Both the position numbers and the translations under genes were made by a program. Under the pieces are notes generated by a model. That model was given only the letters and a program-made list of their open reading frames with translations, did not search any database and was not told where the DNA came from. A DNA stretch of 64,000 bases from Anaeroplasma bactoclasticum (GTDB taxonomy: Bacteria; Bacillota_I; Bacilli_A; Acholeplasmatales; Anaeroplasmataceae), in the NCBI GenBank assembly GCA_023663825.1, contig JAMPGQ010000001.1, forward strand, positions 1 to 64,000, in the 5' to 3' direction. This document shows positions 36,401 through 48,400 of the stretch, in pieces; within the stretch, counting starts at the first letter, position 1; each line of letters opens with the position of its first letter.

Positions 36401-39400
36401 TTAAATCAACCTCAATTGAATGCCATGCTCCGTCATATTCACCTACATAATTGGTGATACTTACAGCAGCATCGGTAATATTTTCATTTAACACAAAGTA
36501 ATAGGAATATCCAATCAAGTAGTTGTCTGTAACATCAACATTATTTAAATCATAAATTCTAGGTGATTTGATTTCTGTATTTAAATTACCATCCATCCAA
36601 GCAAAATCTGATGCTTTATTATACTCTCCTGGACCACTGTAATTTAATTTAATATAATCACGAATTGTATGACTATCAACTAAATTAGAAGCACTAAAAC
36701 GATAGAATTCCTTCTTATTTAAGCCCGTGTAGTATGCTAAATAATCTACATCACCTTTATATAGGCTTTGTGGATAATTGAGCTCAATACGTACAGATCG
36801 AGGCTGGATAGTAAAGGTTACAGATTCAGTTTTTGTACTGATTTGATAGTTATATGCCTTATGATGGCTTAACCCATAATTTAATTTTGCTGTAGCGGTA
36901 TAGGTTCCCTTATTAATATGATTTGGATCCCCATTTACGCCATTTGGAGTAACCTCTACATCAAGGACAATGTTAATAACTCCATTTGTTGCATCATGTG
37001 GTACAAGCTGTAGATAAGCCTTAGGCGCTTTTGCTGTACCATCATAGGTAAAGGTTAGATTTTGCCATGTCACATCTGTGATATAGCTAGAAATCACAAA
37101 ATCATCGGAATAGGTTGCAGCCTCAAAATTTTGGCTTGCTGGAATTTCAATTTCCATACGATATTTACCTACATCAACCGGACGATGTCCATTTGTAACC
37201 AGCTTATCATTTTCTGTACCCTCGATAAGCGAATTATAATATTGAGTGAAAATAGGCTCTGGAATTAAATTGCCTGAATCATCGTATTGATAATATCTAT
37301 AGGTATATCGTCTTACATCTGTTCCTTCATGAGCCATATCACGGCTGGTCTTAATAATTTCAGGAACAGTTACCTCTCTACCATCATAAACCCTTGATAG
37401 GTTAGAAACATATTCTATATAGGTTTCAGCAGGCTTGATTGTCATTGTAAGAGTTACATCATAAACTGGATAATAATTGTCTGCAAACATACGTATAGTT
37501 GCAGTGTGCTCTCCTACATCTCGGTAAAATATTGGATTTCGTGACCATTCACTTGTCTGCTCATTATACCATTCTACTGTAACTAAACGACTATTGCTTG
37601 GATTTGTTATGAAGTAAGAGAAGGCATGATCTTGATTATCATAGGTATAAACAGGATGTTCAACAAAATATTCCATTGTAATTGGAGATATTTCCATTGT
37701 TGCCTTAGAATAATCAATCAAGTAATTTGTTGATACGTCATTGCCATTTAAATCATGAACACTAAATGCATAATTGTATAGCAATAATGAAGTATCACTA
37801 CCCTTATAGGTTCCTGTAGCATAGGATCTAGTCACTAAAGTAGCATCAAAGGTTAATCCTAAGGCTCCTAAAGGAGTTAGAGTAGTATCATCACCCTTTC
37901 TAATACCTACACTATAGCCTTGATTAGGGTTAGATAAGGTATCTGTTTCTTTTACGTTATAGGTTTTTACAAAGCCATCATAATCATAAAATACTGGGAA
38001 ATCCTTATCCTCAATATAAATTCTAATCTTAGAAATTACAAAATTGCCTTGAAGTGTAGAAGCCTTATAATAAGCACTCTCAGGAATGGTAATAGAATAC
38101 ATATAAACCCCTGCAGGAATACAACCTGTTTCTGCAGAAATAGCAGCGGTTTGACCTGCTTGATGATAGGAAATGTTATACCAATCCCAAGCTCCAAGTA
38201 CATTTTGTTTATTTCCAGTAGCATCAACAAAGTAATCTTCAATTTCAGGATGCTCATAGGATACTAAAAAATATGGATAATATCTACCGCTTGGATATCC
38301 TGTGGTTGCATGGAAATCACCAGCAGCTTCACCATCGTATTCCTTATTTAAAGACTTACTTTGTGTAACAGTACGATTTAATTTATTAATGATTATCGTA
38401 TATGATCCTGTTGCAGGCTCAAATTTTATGCTATTTGCACCTGTATTATCTTTGGTATCAATCTTATAATATACAGTATATGTTCCAGGCTCTGTAAAGG
38501 CCATATCATTAATACTTGTTTTACAAGTATCTGAAGCATTTGTTAAGGCATCTTTATTTAATGAATAAAGCTGAGTTGTGTTTAGAGGATCTTCAAAGAA
38601 TTCCTTAGAACGGAAAATAGATGCATCAGCACTTGTATAATCCTTAAATTCAATTGTACCAACATGAGGTAGACCATCATAATCTACAACATCTGGATCA
38701 GCTTTCACTGTCACTGGAATATATGGATAGTGAACTAAAAGCTTAAATGTCAAATTAATGTAATAGTTAAAGGACACATCCAGTGGAATTTCAATATAGG
38801 TTGGATCATTTGGATCAGAGCTTGGATCTACAACCTGTTGAGTTAAAACCTGACCCTTATCATTTGTTTTCACCAATTGCCAGCTAATTAAGAATTGCTT
38901 ACCATTATCTGCAGTGATTGTTGATGTATTTGTAGCATCAAGTAATCCTTGTTGTTTACCATCAACTCTTAGCATTTGACTTGCATTATAAACGCCTCTT
39001 GTAAAGATATCTGTTGAGAATTGATATCTTAATAAATCACCTGACATAATGCCTGCATTATCACCAGCATTCAAGCTAACTTGAGCACTTGACCATGCCT
39101 TACCTAGTAGTTCATCATCTAACAATTCTACATCCTGAGAAATAGTTAAATTAATTGGCTTAGCCGTGATTTCAAAGATTTGAGTAACATCAAGTGTTGT
39201 ATAATTCTTTTGACCTTCCTCTAAATCCTTGCTAGATAATATTCGAACCTTATATTTACCAACATTTACTGGTGCTTCTTCTAAGACTTGTTCATAAACT
39301 GTACCATTAATGGTTACTAATTCGACATATGAAATTAATAAATCAGAAACCTCACCATTAAAGCCAGAAGAACTATCTTGGACTAAAACAGAAACATCTA

Positions 39401-42400
39401 CGCTACTACCATCATAAACCTTAGACAAGCTCTTAGAAAATGTCATATAGGCTGGGAATGGTGTTATTGTAACATGGGCACTTCCTTTTTTAGCATCATA
39501 GCCTGTAGCCATAATATCAAAGGAAATATCATATTCTCCTGCTTGAGATATATTTGGGAAATTTAATCCATAAGGAACACCATTGATAACATAGTTTGTA
39601 ATTGTGGCACCTTCCTTTGGATTTTTAAGAGTTAAGATACCTAACTCAGCAAAGGTATAACCAACAACACTACTTGTACCCTTATTTTCCTTATAAGGAA
39701 GAGTTACATCCTTTGTCGTAAAATCAATCTCGTGTGGCATTACCGTCACTGAACCAATGATTTCAAAAGCAATAGACTGGGTTATATCTACACCATTCTT
39801 ATTCTTTATCATACAATTGACGATAAATCTTTCTCCACGATACGTTCCTACAGTATTATTTACTGCTTCTACTGTAGCAGGTAAGGATTCATTTCCTGGA
39901 TAAGATAAGCTAATTGTATCTAACCAGCTTCTTTCCTCTGGAGTTCTAGCTACAATTTCTGAAGCATTTAAAGTATCTTCCTTGTATAATTCAGAACGCC
40001 ATGCAGTCTGAGTATTATAATATATGATATTATTTGTATCTTCATTATTTGCATTAATTCCATCACCCAATTGAATTTGAAGAACTAAGTGAAGAATTGT
40101 AAAATAATTCAAATCATTTAATAAGGTATAATTTCTATCATAGGTTCTACCTAGACTAGAGGTTGTATCAAATTGAGCTAAGGATAGATAGGTTCCTCGA
40201 TTAATAACAGTAGGAATCCAATCTAAAGAAGGATTATCCCAATAGCTTGCGATTAAATCTACACGCTGTGGATTATCATGGTCAGTTTCCTCATCTAAAA
40301 TCCAAGCCTTAATAGCAAGATTTTCACCAGTGAAGGTCTGTTCCATATCCTCCCAATTGACTTCTACTTCCTTAGGTAAACATAGAAGCTCAGCATCTAA
40401 GAATGGTAGAGGGAAGTAAGGATTTCCATCTGCATCACGCGTATAATATGAATCTTGTAAAGAATGATAGTTCTTCCCCTCAGCAACAGAAATCTGCATT
40501 AGATAATGACCAGCATTCTTTTGATCTCCAAATACCTCAGTCTTGTTATCAGGGTTTTCTGGATCAATCTCAAAATAAGTAATTAACAACTCACCATCAG
40601 AAACACAAGTATAATTTGGCTCATGACGATAGCCATCATATATTTTTTCAGTATAATCTTCTACTGTAAAATCGCCCTCGCGCAAGTAAGCCTTCATAAT
40701 TTCAACATAGAAATCACCATGAATTACTGGATGATAGTTTTTACCATTTACTATAGTTCCATCAGTACGTCTAATATCAATTGCACCAAATTCAAATTGT
40801 GTCAAAAGATCATAAACTCCAGCATCTGCACTATTGGTTTGAACTGTATATAAACGCATTCTATCTGTAGTTTGGTTGATGGAATGATTTGTACATAAAC
40901 CTGTTGTAGCAGTTCTTGTGTTATCAAATGTTGCATTCGTTAAAGGAATTGAAATCTTAGTTCCATCATAAACCTTAACAAAGTTGTTGTTACTGCGGAT
41001 TTCTAAGTAAATATCTCTAGGCTTAAGCTCAATTTCTACAATCGTATAGGACTCATCCCAACGCATAGAATCAGCAGCAAAATAAACAACTAAATAATAC
41101 TTGCCCGCTTCTTTAATTTGCGTAAGTGCATTTAAATAAATTGGGCTCTTCGCATCAAAATTCTTATAAAGCTCCTCAATTTCAGCATAACTATACTCAT
41201 CCACACTATAATATCTTCTGTGTGTTGCAACAGGAGCGGGATTAGTCCTTACATTGGTAATAGTATAATCATTTAGATGAGCTGTATCATCATAAATATT
41301 ATGAGGAGTTTTCTTTGAATCTCCTTGCTTATATAATTCACCAACTTCAATATTTAATTTCGCTGGCTTAATCTTTAAAATTGCCTTGCCATAGGTTTCC
41401 TCATAGCCTTCTGCACCTATTCTATATTTAATCTCATAATCACCGACATTTACATAGCTAGGTGGAATTGTACTATAATAGCCTGATAAGGTTTCATATT
41501 CAGCATATCCATTAATTAGATATGGTGGAATAATGATTTGAATAGAATGCTGTGAACCATCATAATAATATTCATCAATCATTTCAAGCTGAGATAAATC
41601 AATATCAGGATTTTGTAAAGAAACTAATAGATAATAATCTATATCATAAAATTCCTTTACAGAAATTGGCATATCAAATTCATCTTTTACGAAGTAGCCC
41701 TGTTCATCAATTTGATATATATCGAAGGCTTTTACAAGGACACTATTGATATAAAATTCATTACTGATTGTAGAATGGAAATAAGATCCACGTACTCCTT
41801 CACTTGTCTCTAATTCAGCATATATTGCATGCATAGGAGCAAGACCAGAATATGTAACCTCTTGTAGAGTTCCGTCAATATAAACTGTTCTTTGACCACT
41901 TAAATTACCCAACAAATACCATCTATTGTCTCCAACCTGAGCTGAGGTATCGTAATATAAGGAATCCTCATGAGTCCAAGGAGTTGCACCATTATCCTTA
42001 AGTAAATGAGACTCCTCTAAAGTGAACAAAATATTACGTTTCTTAATCTCCATTTCAATAACATTTGTCTTTAAAACATAGTTTGGATTATTTTCAACCA
42101 TCGTAACTTCAAATGAATATAATCCAACCTCGATAGGCTCTTTATCACCAATAATAGAACTAATGATATGAATTACATCACTCGTTCCTGTTTGGACATA
42201 CGCATTTGGAGCTTTCAAAGTACCATCATAATACTGAGGATTTGTATAATGTACCTCAAGCTGTCTTGGAACAATTTGAACAAATCCAAATACAGTTGCT
42301 GGACCACAATTTTTCGTAGAAGCTACTCTTACTTCTACATAATATAAGCCAAGCTCCTCAGGAGGCATAATACGATTCATAGGCTCATCATATTTCATTT

Positions 42401-45400
42401 CACCACTAGAATTGAAATATGCAGAATAGAAATAATAGCTTCTAGCTCCATCAGCGACTGTATCAATAACAATCTTAGAAGTATCTAATGGTGCTCTAGA
42501 GTATTCAAACTGCTGAGGGCTTTCCATAGATATATCCGGATTATCTAATCTCTTAATTGTCAATCTTGTAAATTCTTGAATGACTAAGGTTTCAAAATTA
42601 TCAGCCTCAATACGAACATAAACAGCATAATTATCTACGTTGATTAAACCACGCTGATAAGCCTCGCCATCAATCACTTCTACAGTAGGAAGCCAGCCAG
42701 AGCCACTACCTACAACATTTGGATTTGTAGTATAATAAAATTTAAGTTCTACTTCCTCTTCCATTTTGGAATTTTTATAAAAATACGTCTTAGTTGTATC
42801 ATCAAAACGAATTTGATCCTTATTTGATGATAAGGTAATCATATGATATTTACCATCAAATACCGTCTCATAAGGATGGGTTTGAATATCAAGCTGCATA
42901 CCTGTGATTTCAATATTACCTTGAATGAAATCATCACGATAGCCTTGAGCCATAAATTTCACTGTAACTAAATAAGAACCAAGCTCAGTAAAATATGGCT
43001 TTTCAGTAGTCCAATTTGTTCCATCTGTTGAATATAAAATATTTGTATTTAAATCTGGATTTAAAGCTTTGAAAGCATCAGAGAAGTCAGCATCAACAGA
43101 ATGTGGTAATCCATCATATTCACCTTGAAAGAAATTAGCATAGAAATCATCAAGCTCAAATCTCTTTCCATCTTCTTCTGTCTCATTAGGGTTATTAATA
43201 TCATATAGCAGACGAACCGTACGACTAATTGGTCCTACTGTTTCATGATATGGTGCCTCTATACGATAAGAAACCTGATGTAAACCATAATCTAGGAATA
43301 ATGGAGCTTGAGTTGTATAGCTTGAACCATTTACACTATAATATACAACTGCACTAAACTCTGGAGATATAACCTCTATTTCGTATAGATGGGTTCTTCC
43401 ATCATATTGAACCGTCCAATACTGGTCACTACCATCTGTATCTAAGGTAGCAGGATCAGTATAAGTAATCTTTAAAAAGTTAATTTTAATCTTAACGTGA
43501 CCTATGACTGTTTTAAAATATTGAGCACGGATCATATAATAAAGCTCATATTCTCCTGGATCAGAAAAGACAGGAGCTGAATCTAACCAGCCAGCAGAAT
43601 CCTCTGATAAAGAAATCGCACTAAATTTAACCTCATATTCTGCTGAAAAAGCAGGATAAAAATCGCCAGGTGCTGGATAAGTAACATCAACCGTTCCTGT
43701 ATGGAATTCACCATCATAATCTCCAGTAAATCCTTCTGCAGTATACTCAAAAATAAGTGGGTTAATATCATATTTTCCACGTACTACGACGTTATAATTA
43801 TCAGAAACATTAGAATTATCAACATCATATATGATTGACCATGCCGGTGACCAAACAAAGGTGAATGTATCTGTATTAGATACAAAATAGCTTCCTGGTT
43901 CAAAAGAGGAGGTATGAATTGTTCCAACAAACTCATCTCCAGGAAGCAATCCTATATCAGGATTGTCATCTGGTCGTGCTAAATCTGCTGATAATGGTGT
44001 ATAGCTATAAGCCTGTTGGTCAAAAGTTTTATTACCACTAATAGTGATATCTATTCTTCTTTTTGAAATCGTAAATGTATGCGTACGATTATACTCATTA
44101 AAGTATGCACCCTCTGGAGCATAAATTTGGACACTATATGTACCCACATTTGCAGGAGCAGAGGATAAACGGTTGCCATTAACATCAAAATATGTAAAGG
44201 TCATTGCTAGACGCTGATCTTCACCAGCCTTAAGAATTTTACCTGTACCAAGAGGATCAACTGGATCTCTATCATATACTTTAGAAAGAGAAGCAACCTC
44301 AACATTACTTTTTACAGTTTGAAGACGAATATTCTTTCTTAATGTATTATAGTGTCTACCGCTCACCTGTACTGCATAAACATATTCGCCAATTTCTTTA
44401 AAGATTGGTCCTTCTTGATCATAGGAGGTACCATCATCCTTATAGTAAAATACTTGGTATTCTGGATTAGAATTTCTAAAGGAATTCCAATCCTCTATTG
44501 TCAATCTATAATTCTTTCCATCAACCATATAGCGAATATATTCATATTCACGCATATTTCCATCTGTATTTTCAGTGATGGTTTGTGGATAAACGATATA
44601 ATCTGGATTACGTTTATTCATATATTCATCATCTTCTACACCAACGAAATAGGTTAAATTAAAATCATTATATAAAATTTGAATACGAGCATTAACTACA
44701 ACATCATAATACTTAGCTTCATCAGCTATACGTAAATTTGGATTGAAAATTAAGTAAGGCTGTTCTGCACTTGGATCCCAATCTAACTGGATACGATTTT
44801 GACCACTACCAATATTGGTTGTAAAATGTCCGCCTGGAAGTAAGTTCGTCCAAGTAATCAAGGAAGAACCTGCTGCTTCAAAGGTATGATTATTTAATCT
44901 AGAATCAAAAGCAGCATTATAAACATCTAATGCATCACTACTTGTTTTTAGACTTCCTAAGAAGATAGAGTTGTCACCTAATCCATCAATACTTGCATGG
45001 CTATAACTAATATTTCCGATAGACCCAGAAAAGCCATAGCTTCTTGACCAGTAATCAGAAGTAGGTGGAATCTTATATGTTTCATTAATTGAAATCGTAA
45101 TTAATCCCTTGCATACTCTATATGCTGCTTCTACAGCTTGAAGAGTTGTCGTTGCATTTAAAACAAGCTTTGGCTTACTATAAGTTCCATCCTGTTGCTT
45201 TTCAAGCAAGTTATAATTTCTAGCTGCTGAACCAGAAACATAGCCATATATTCCATAAATTGGTGCAGTTTCTGGATCAGTATATGGATATATACCTACT
45301 CGAGAAGAATCCTTATGACTTGTTGTTATAGGACATAGGTTTGGAGAAATTAACTCTTGAGTTGCAATATTTCTAGCAATTGCATAAACCTTCATATTTC

Positions 45401-48400
45401 CACCAATATAAGGGTATTCAACCAGTGGTACTGTCTTTCCATTTGAATTATAGGTTCCAACCACATTTACAGGCTGATATACACCATTTACTGGATACTC
45501 AGTTCTAATCCAAACAAGCTCTACATCCTGAGGAACAATATTGACACTAAATTCTATAGTAACATCAAAATTATCTGTAATATTTCTGCCATTCAAATAT
45601 ACGCGCCATGGAGATGCCCAATATAGACCATACACATTTGTATATAATCCAACATTTTCAGAACGTGTTTCCACTCTACCTGAGAAGGTAGCTCCACTAA
45701 ACGCTTCTAAGCCAGATATTTCACTATTTACCCAATTAGAATAGGAATAAGGCTTACCATCATAAATCTTTTCAACAATACTACCAGAGATAGAACGAAC
45801 TACAAGCTGACTTTTTTGAATTGTATAATGAAGATTTGTTTTACCAGTCAAATATAAAGCATGTAAATAAGCTCCTGGATAATTATCTAAATCTCCTGTC
45901 CAAGAACGATTGAATAATAAAAGCTTTTCTTCATCTACTGTTACTTCAATTGTAGCTGTACCTACATTTACATTATTGTAATATGTATATTTAAGCATTT
46001 CATCAGGAGAAAGAGGTCTACCACCAATTGCACCACTGGCGCTATTTCCACCAATCGTACCAACGATAAGTAAATCACGGTTTACACCCATTTCATCATT
46101 AGAGTATAATTCTCCTGGCATTTGGATAACAACAACATTTTGATAGATAGGTCCACTCGTATAGTGGTTATCATTTTGACTCAAGGTATATTTGAAAGTA
46201 GCAATATTCAAATAAGGTACATTGTATGTAACTCCTGTGCCATATTGCCAGTAATCCTTATAATAAGCTATACCATAAGAAACCCAATCCTGTTCACCAT
46301 AGCAAACTCCATCCTCAGCACTTTCAGCAGCTGGGATCCAGCCCTTTAAGTTTCTAAGTAAGCTTTGCCAATGATTATAGGCTTCAGTAGATTGATCATC
46401 TAAAATGCCTTGTTCTCTCATCCAGCGTTCCTGTTGTTTTTCAAGATTTGCATAACTATCATCATATATTTTTTTGATTTCTGATTTAGTATATTCAAAA
46501 TAAATATCTACACGAGAGCCTGTTGCAAATGGAGACCCTGTAATTCGAGTGATAGACTTAGGTATAATTACCTTGGTAATTCCTGTTTGTGTACTAATAG
46601 ATTTACGATCTGGATTTTCATCATAATCATCTATTGTTTCATCAATACCAATAACTTGAATTCCATTATGCATATTTGGAATTGTAACTATTCCATTTAA
46701 TGTAGAATCAGGCTTTAAACCAGTAATATAAAACTTTCTTTCTGTTGTATCAAAGTGGTAAGTATAAATGTCATCAGCAACCTCACCAAGAATATACACA
46801 GGATAATCACAGTTCCAATTAGTTACCCAACCCTCAGGCCAATTTGCTTCTGGTTCATATACATAGAAGAAGAAATTATTATTACAACCATTCCAACCAT
46901 ATGGATCAATTACAGTCGTACTTCTTGGAATTGTCATATAATCCATTCCCACACAGCCTTGGAAGGCTCCTTCTTCTATCGTAGTTAGAGTAGAAGGTAA
47001 TACATAGTGACCTAAGCTACTACAATTTCTAAACGCATATTTTCCAATGCTGATTGTTTGATCACCAATCTCTAGATGTTGTCCGCCCTCGTCCTCTAGT
47101 TTTAAATTCACACAACCACTAAATAAGCCCTCTGGGATATTTACAATTGTTCCTAAATCTAAGCCTAAGCCTGTAAAGCTTGTACAATTTTCAAACATAT
47201 ATGGAGTAACTACAGGGTTGTTATCAATGATAACCTCCTCTAAATAAGAACATCCACTAAATAAACCATTACCAATAGAAGTTAAACCTACTGGCAAATC
47301 TACCTTTCTAATTTGTAAACAATTTCCAAATGCATAATCACCAACAGAACTAAATTTATCTAATACAAGCTCACCATCATTTGGATCAGATGAATATAGA
47401 TTCTTCTTTCCTACAGAAGACCCATTAAAGGAATAATTTCCAATTTCTCTTACAGTAGATGGAGTGAAATCCTCTATAGCCAAAACCTTAGAGCAATTAT
47501 AAAATGCATAATCGCCAACCTTCGTATAGGAAGCCTTTGGATAATGAACCTGAGATAAATTAGAACAATTTGCAAAAGCATAATTGCCTAAATCATTGAT
47601 TAAGGCATCATAGAAGTCAATATCTGCTATATTCTTACAATTCATAAATGCTTGGTCGAATACCTTATTAGACATATTCACTTGTTCTCTACCTGAAGCA
47701 CCAATCTTAACATTAGCAAGCTTTTCAGGAATATAATAGGTTCTTCCCTGCTGTAAGGCTGGATAAGCATCTGCATATTGAGATGAACCAAAAATCCAAC
47801 CAAAGGTATGGTTATACCCACTAACACCATTAGGATTCAAATTGCAGCCAATATAAGGAACCTGTACCTCCTGCAAGCCTGAACAACCATAAAAAGAATA
47901 TTCATCAATCAAATTTGGAATATTCGTAATAGAAATACTTTCTAAGGATTTCATATTTCTAAATGCATAGGTGTCGATTTCAGTTTCGTCTGTAACAGTT
48001 AATCTAGTAAGTTTATTTGGAATATAACGAATATAACCACTCCAATTTCCTACAGCAATTGTGGAATAGGTATTTGGATGATTTGTAGGAGAAAACAACC
48101 AAGAAACAGAGTTTCTAATTGCCTTATCTCCCCACCACCACCAGCGTCTATAGAATTCTCCACGCTCATAACCATTAAACGGAATTGTTAAGGTTTCTAA
48201 GCTTTCATTATTATAAAATAGAGCACTTTCCATAACCTGGGTATTATTCCCAATGGTTACATTTTTAATTCTACTACAATTATCAAAGGAACCTGTTTTC
48301 ATTGTAGCTTGGTTTGTAATAGCAATATTTTCTAAGCTAATAGGAATACGTGAATCTCCTTTGGTAACAGCACTATTTTCAAATTCAGCTCCCTTAAATA

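Noticed and set aside
44352-44657. 101-codon plus-strand open frame rich in Ile and Phe
   Set aside because: It is a shadow inside the 5,637-aa gene; the hydrophobic look comes from AT-rich antisense codons.
105-45000. Selenocysteine or alternative-code reading of TGA
   Set aside because: TGA ends real genes (for example the YmfF-type gene at 5011-5013) and no frame needs TGA read-through.
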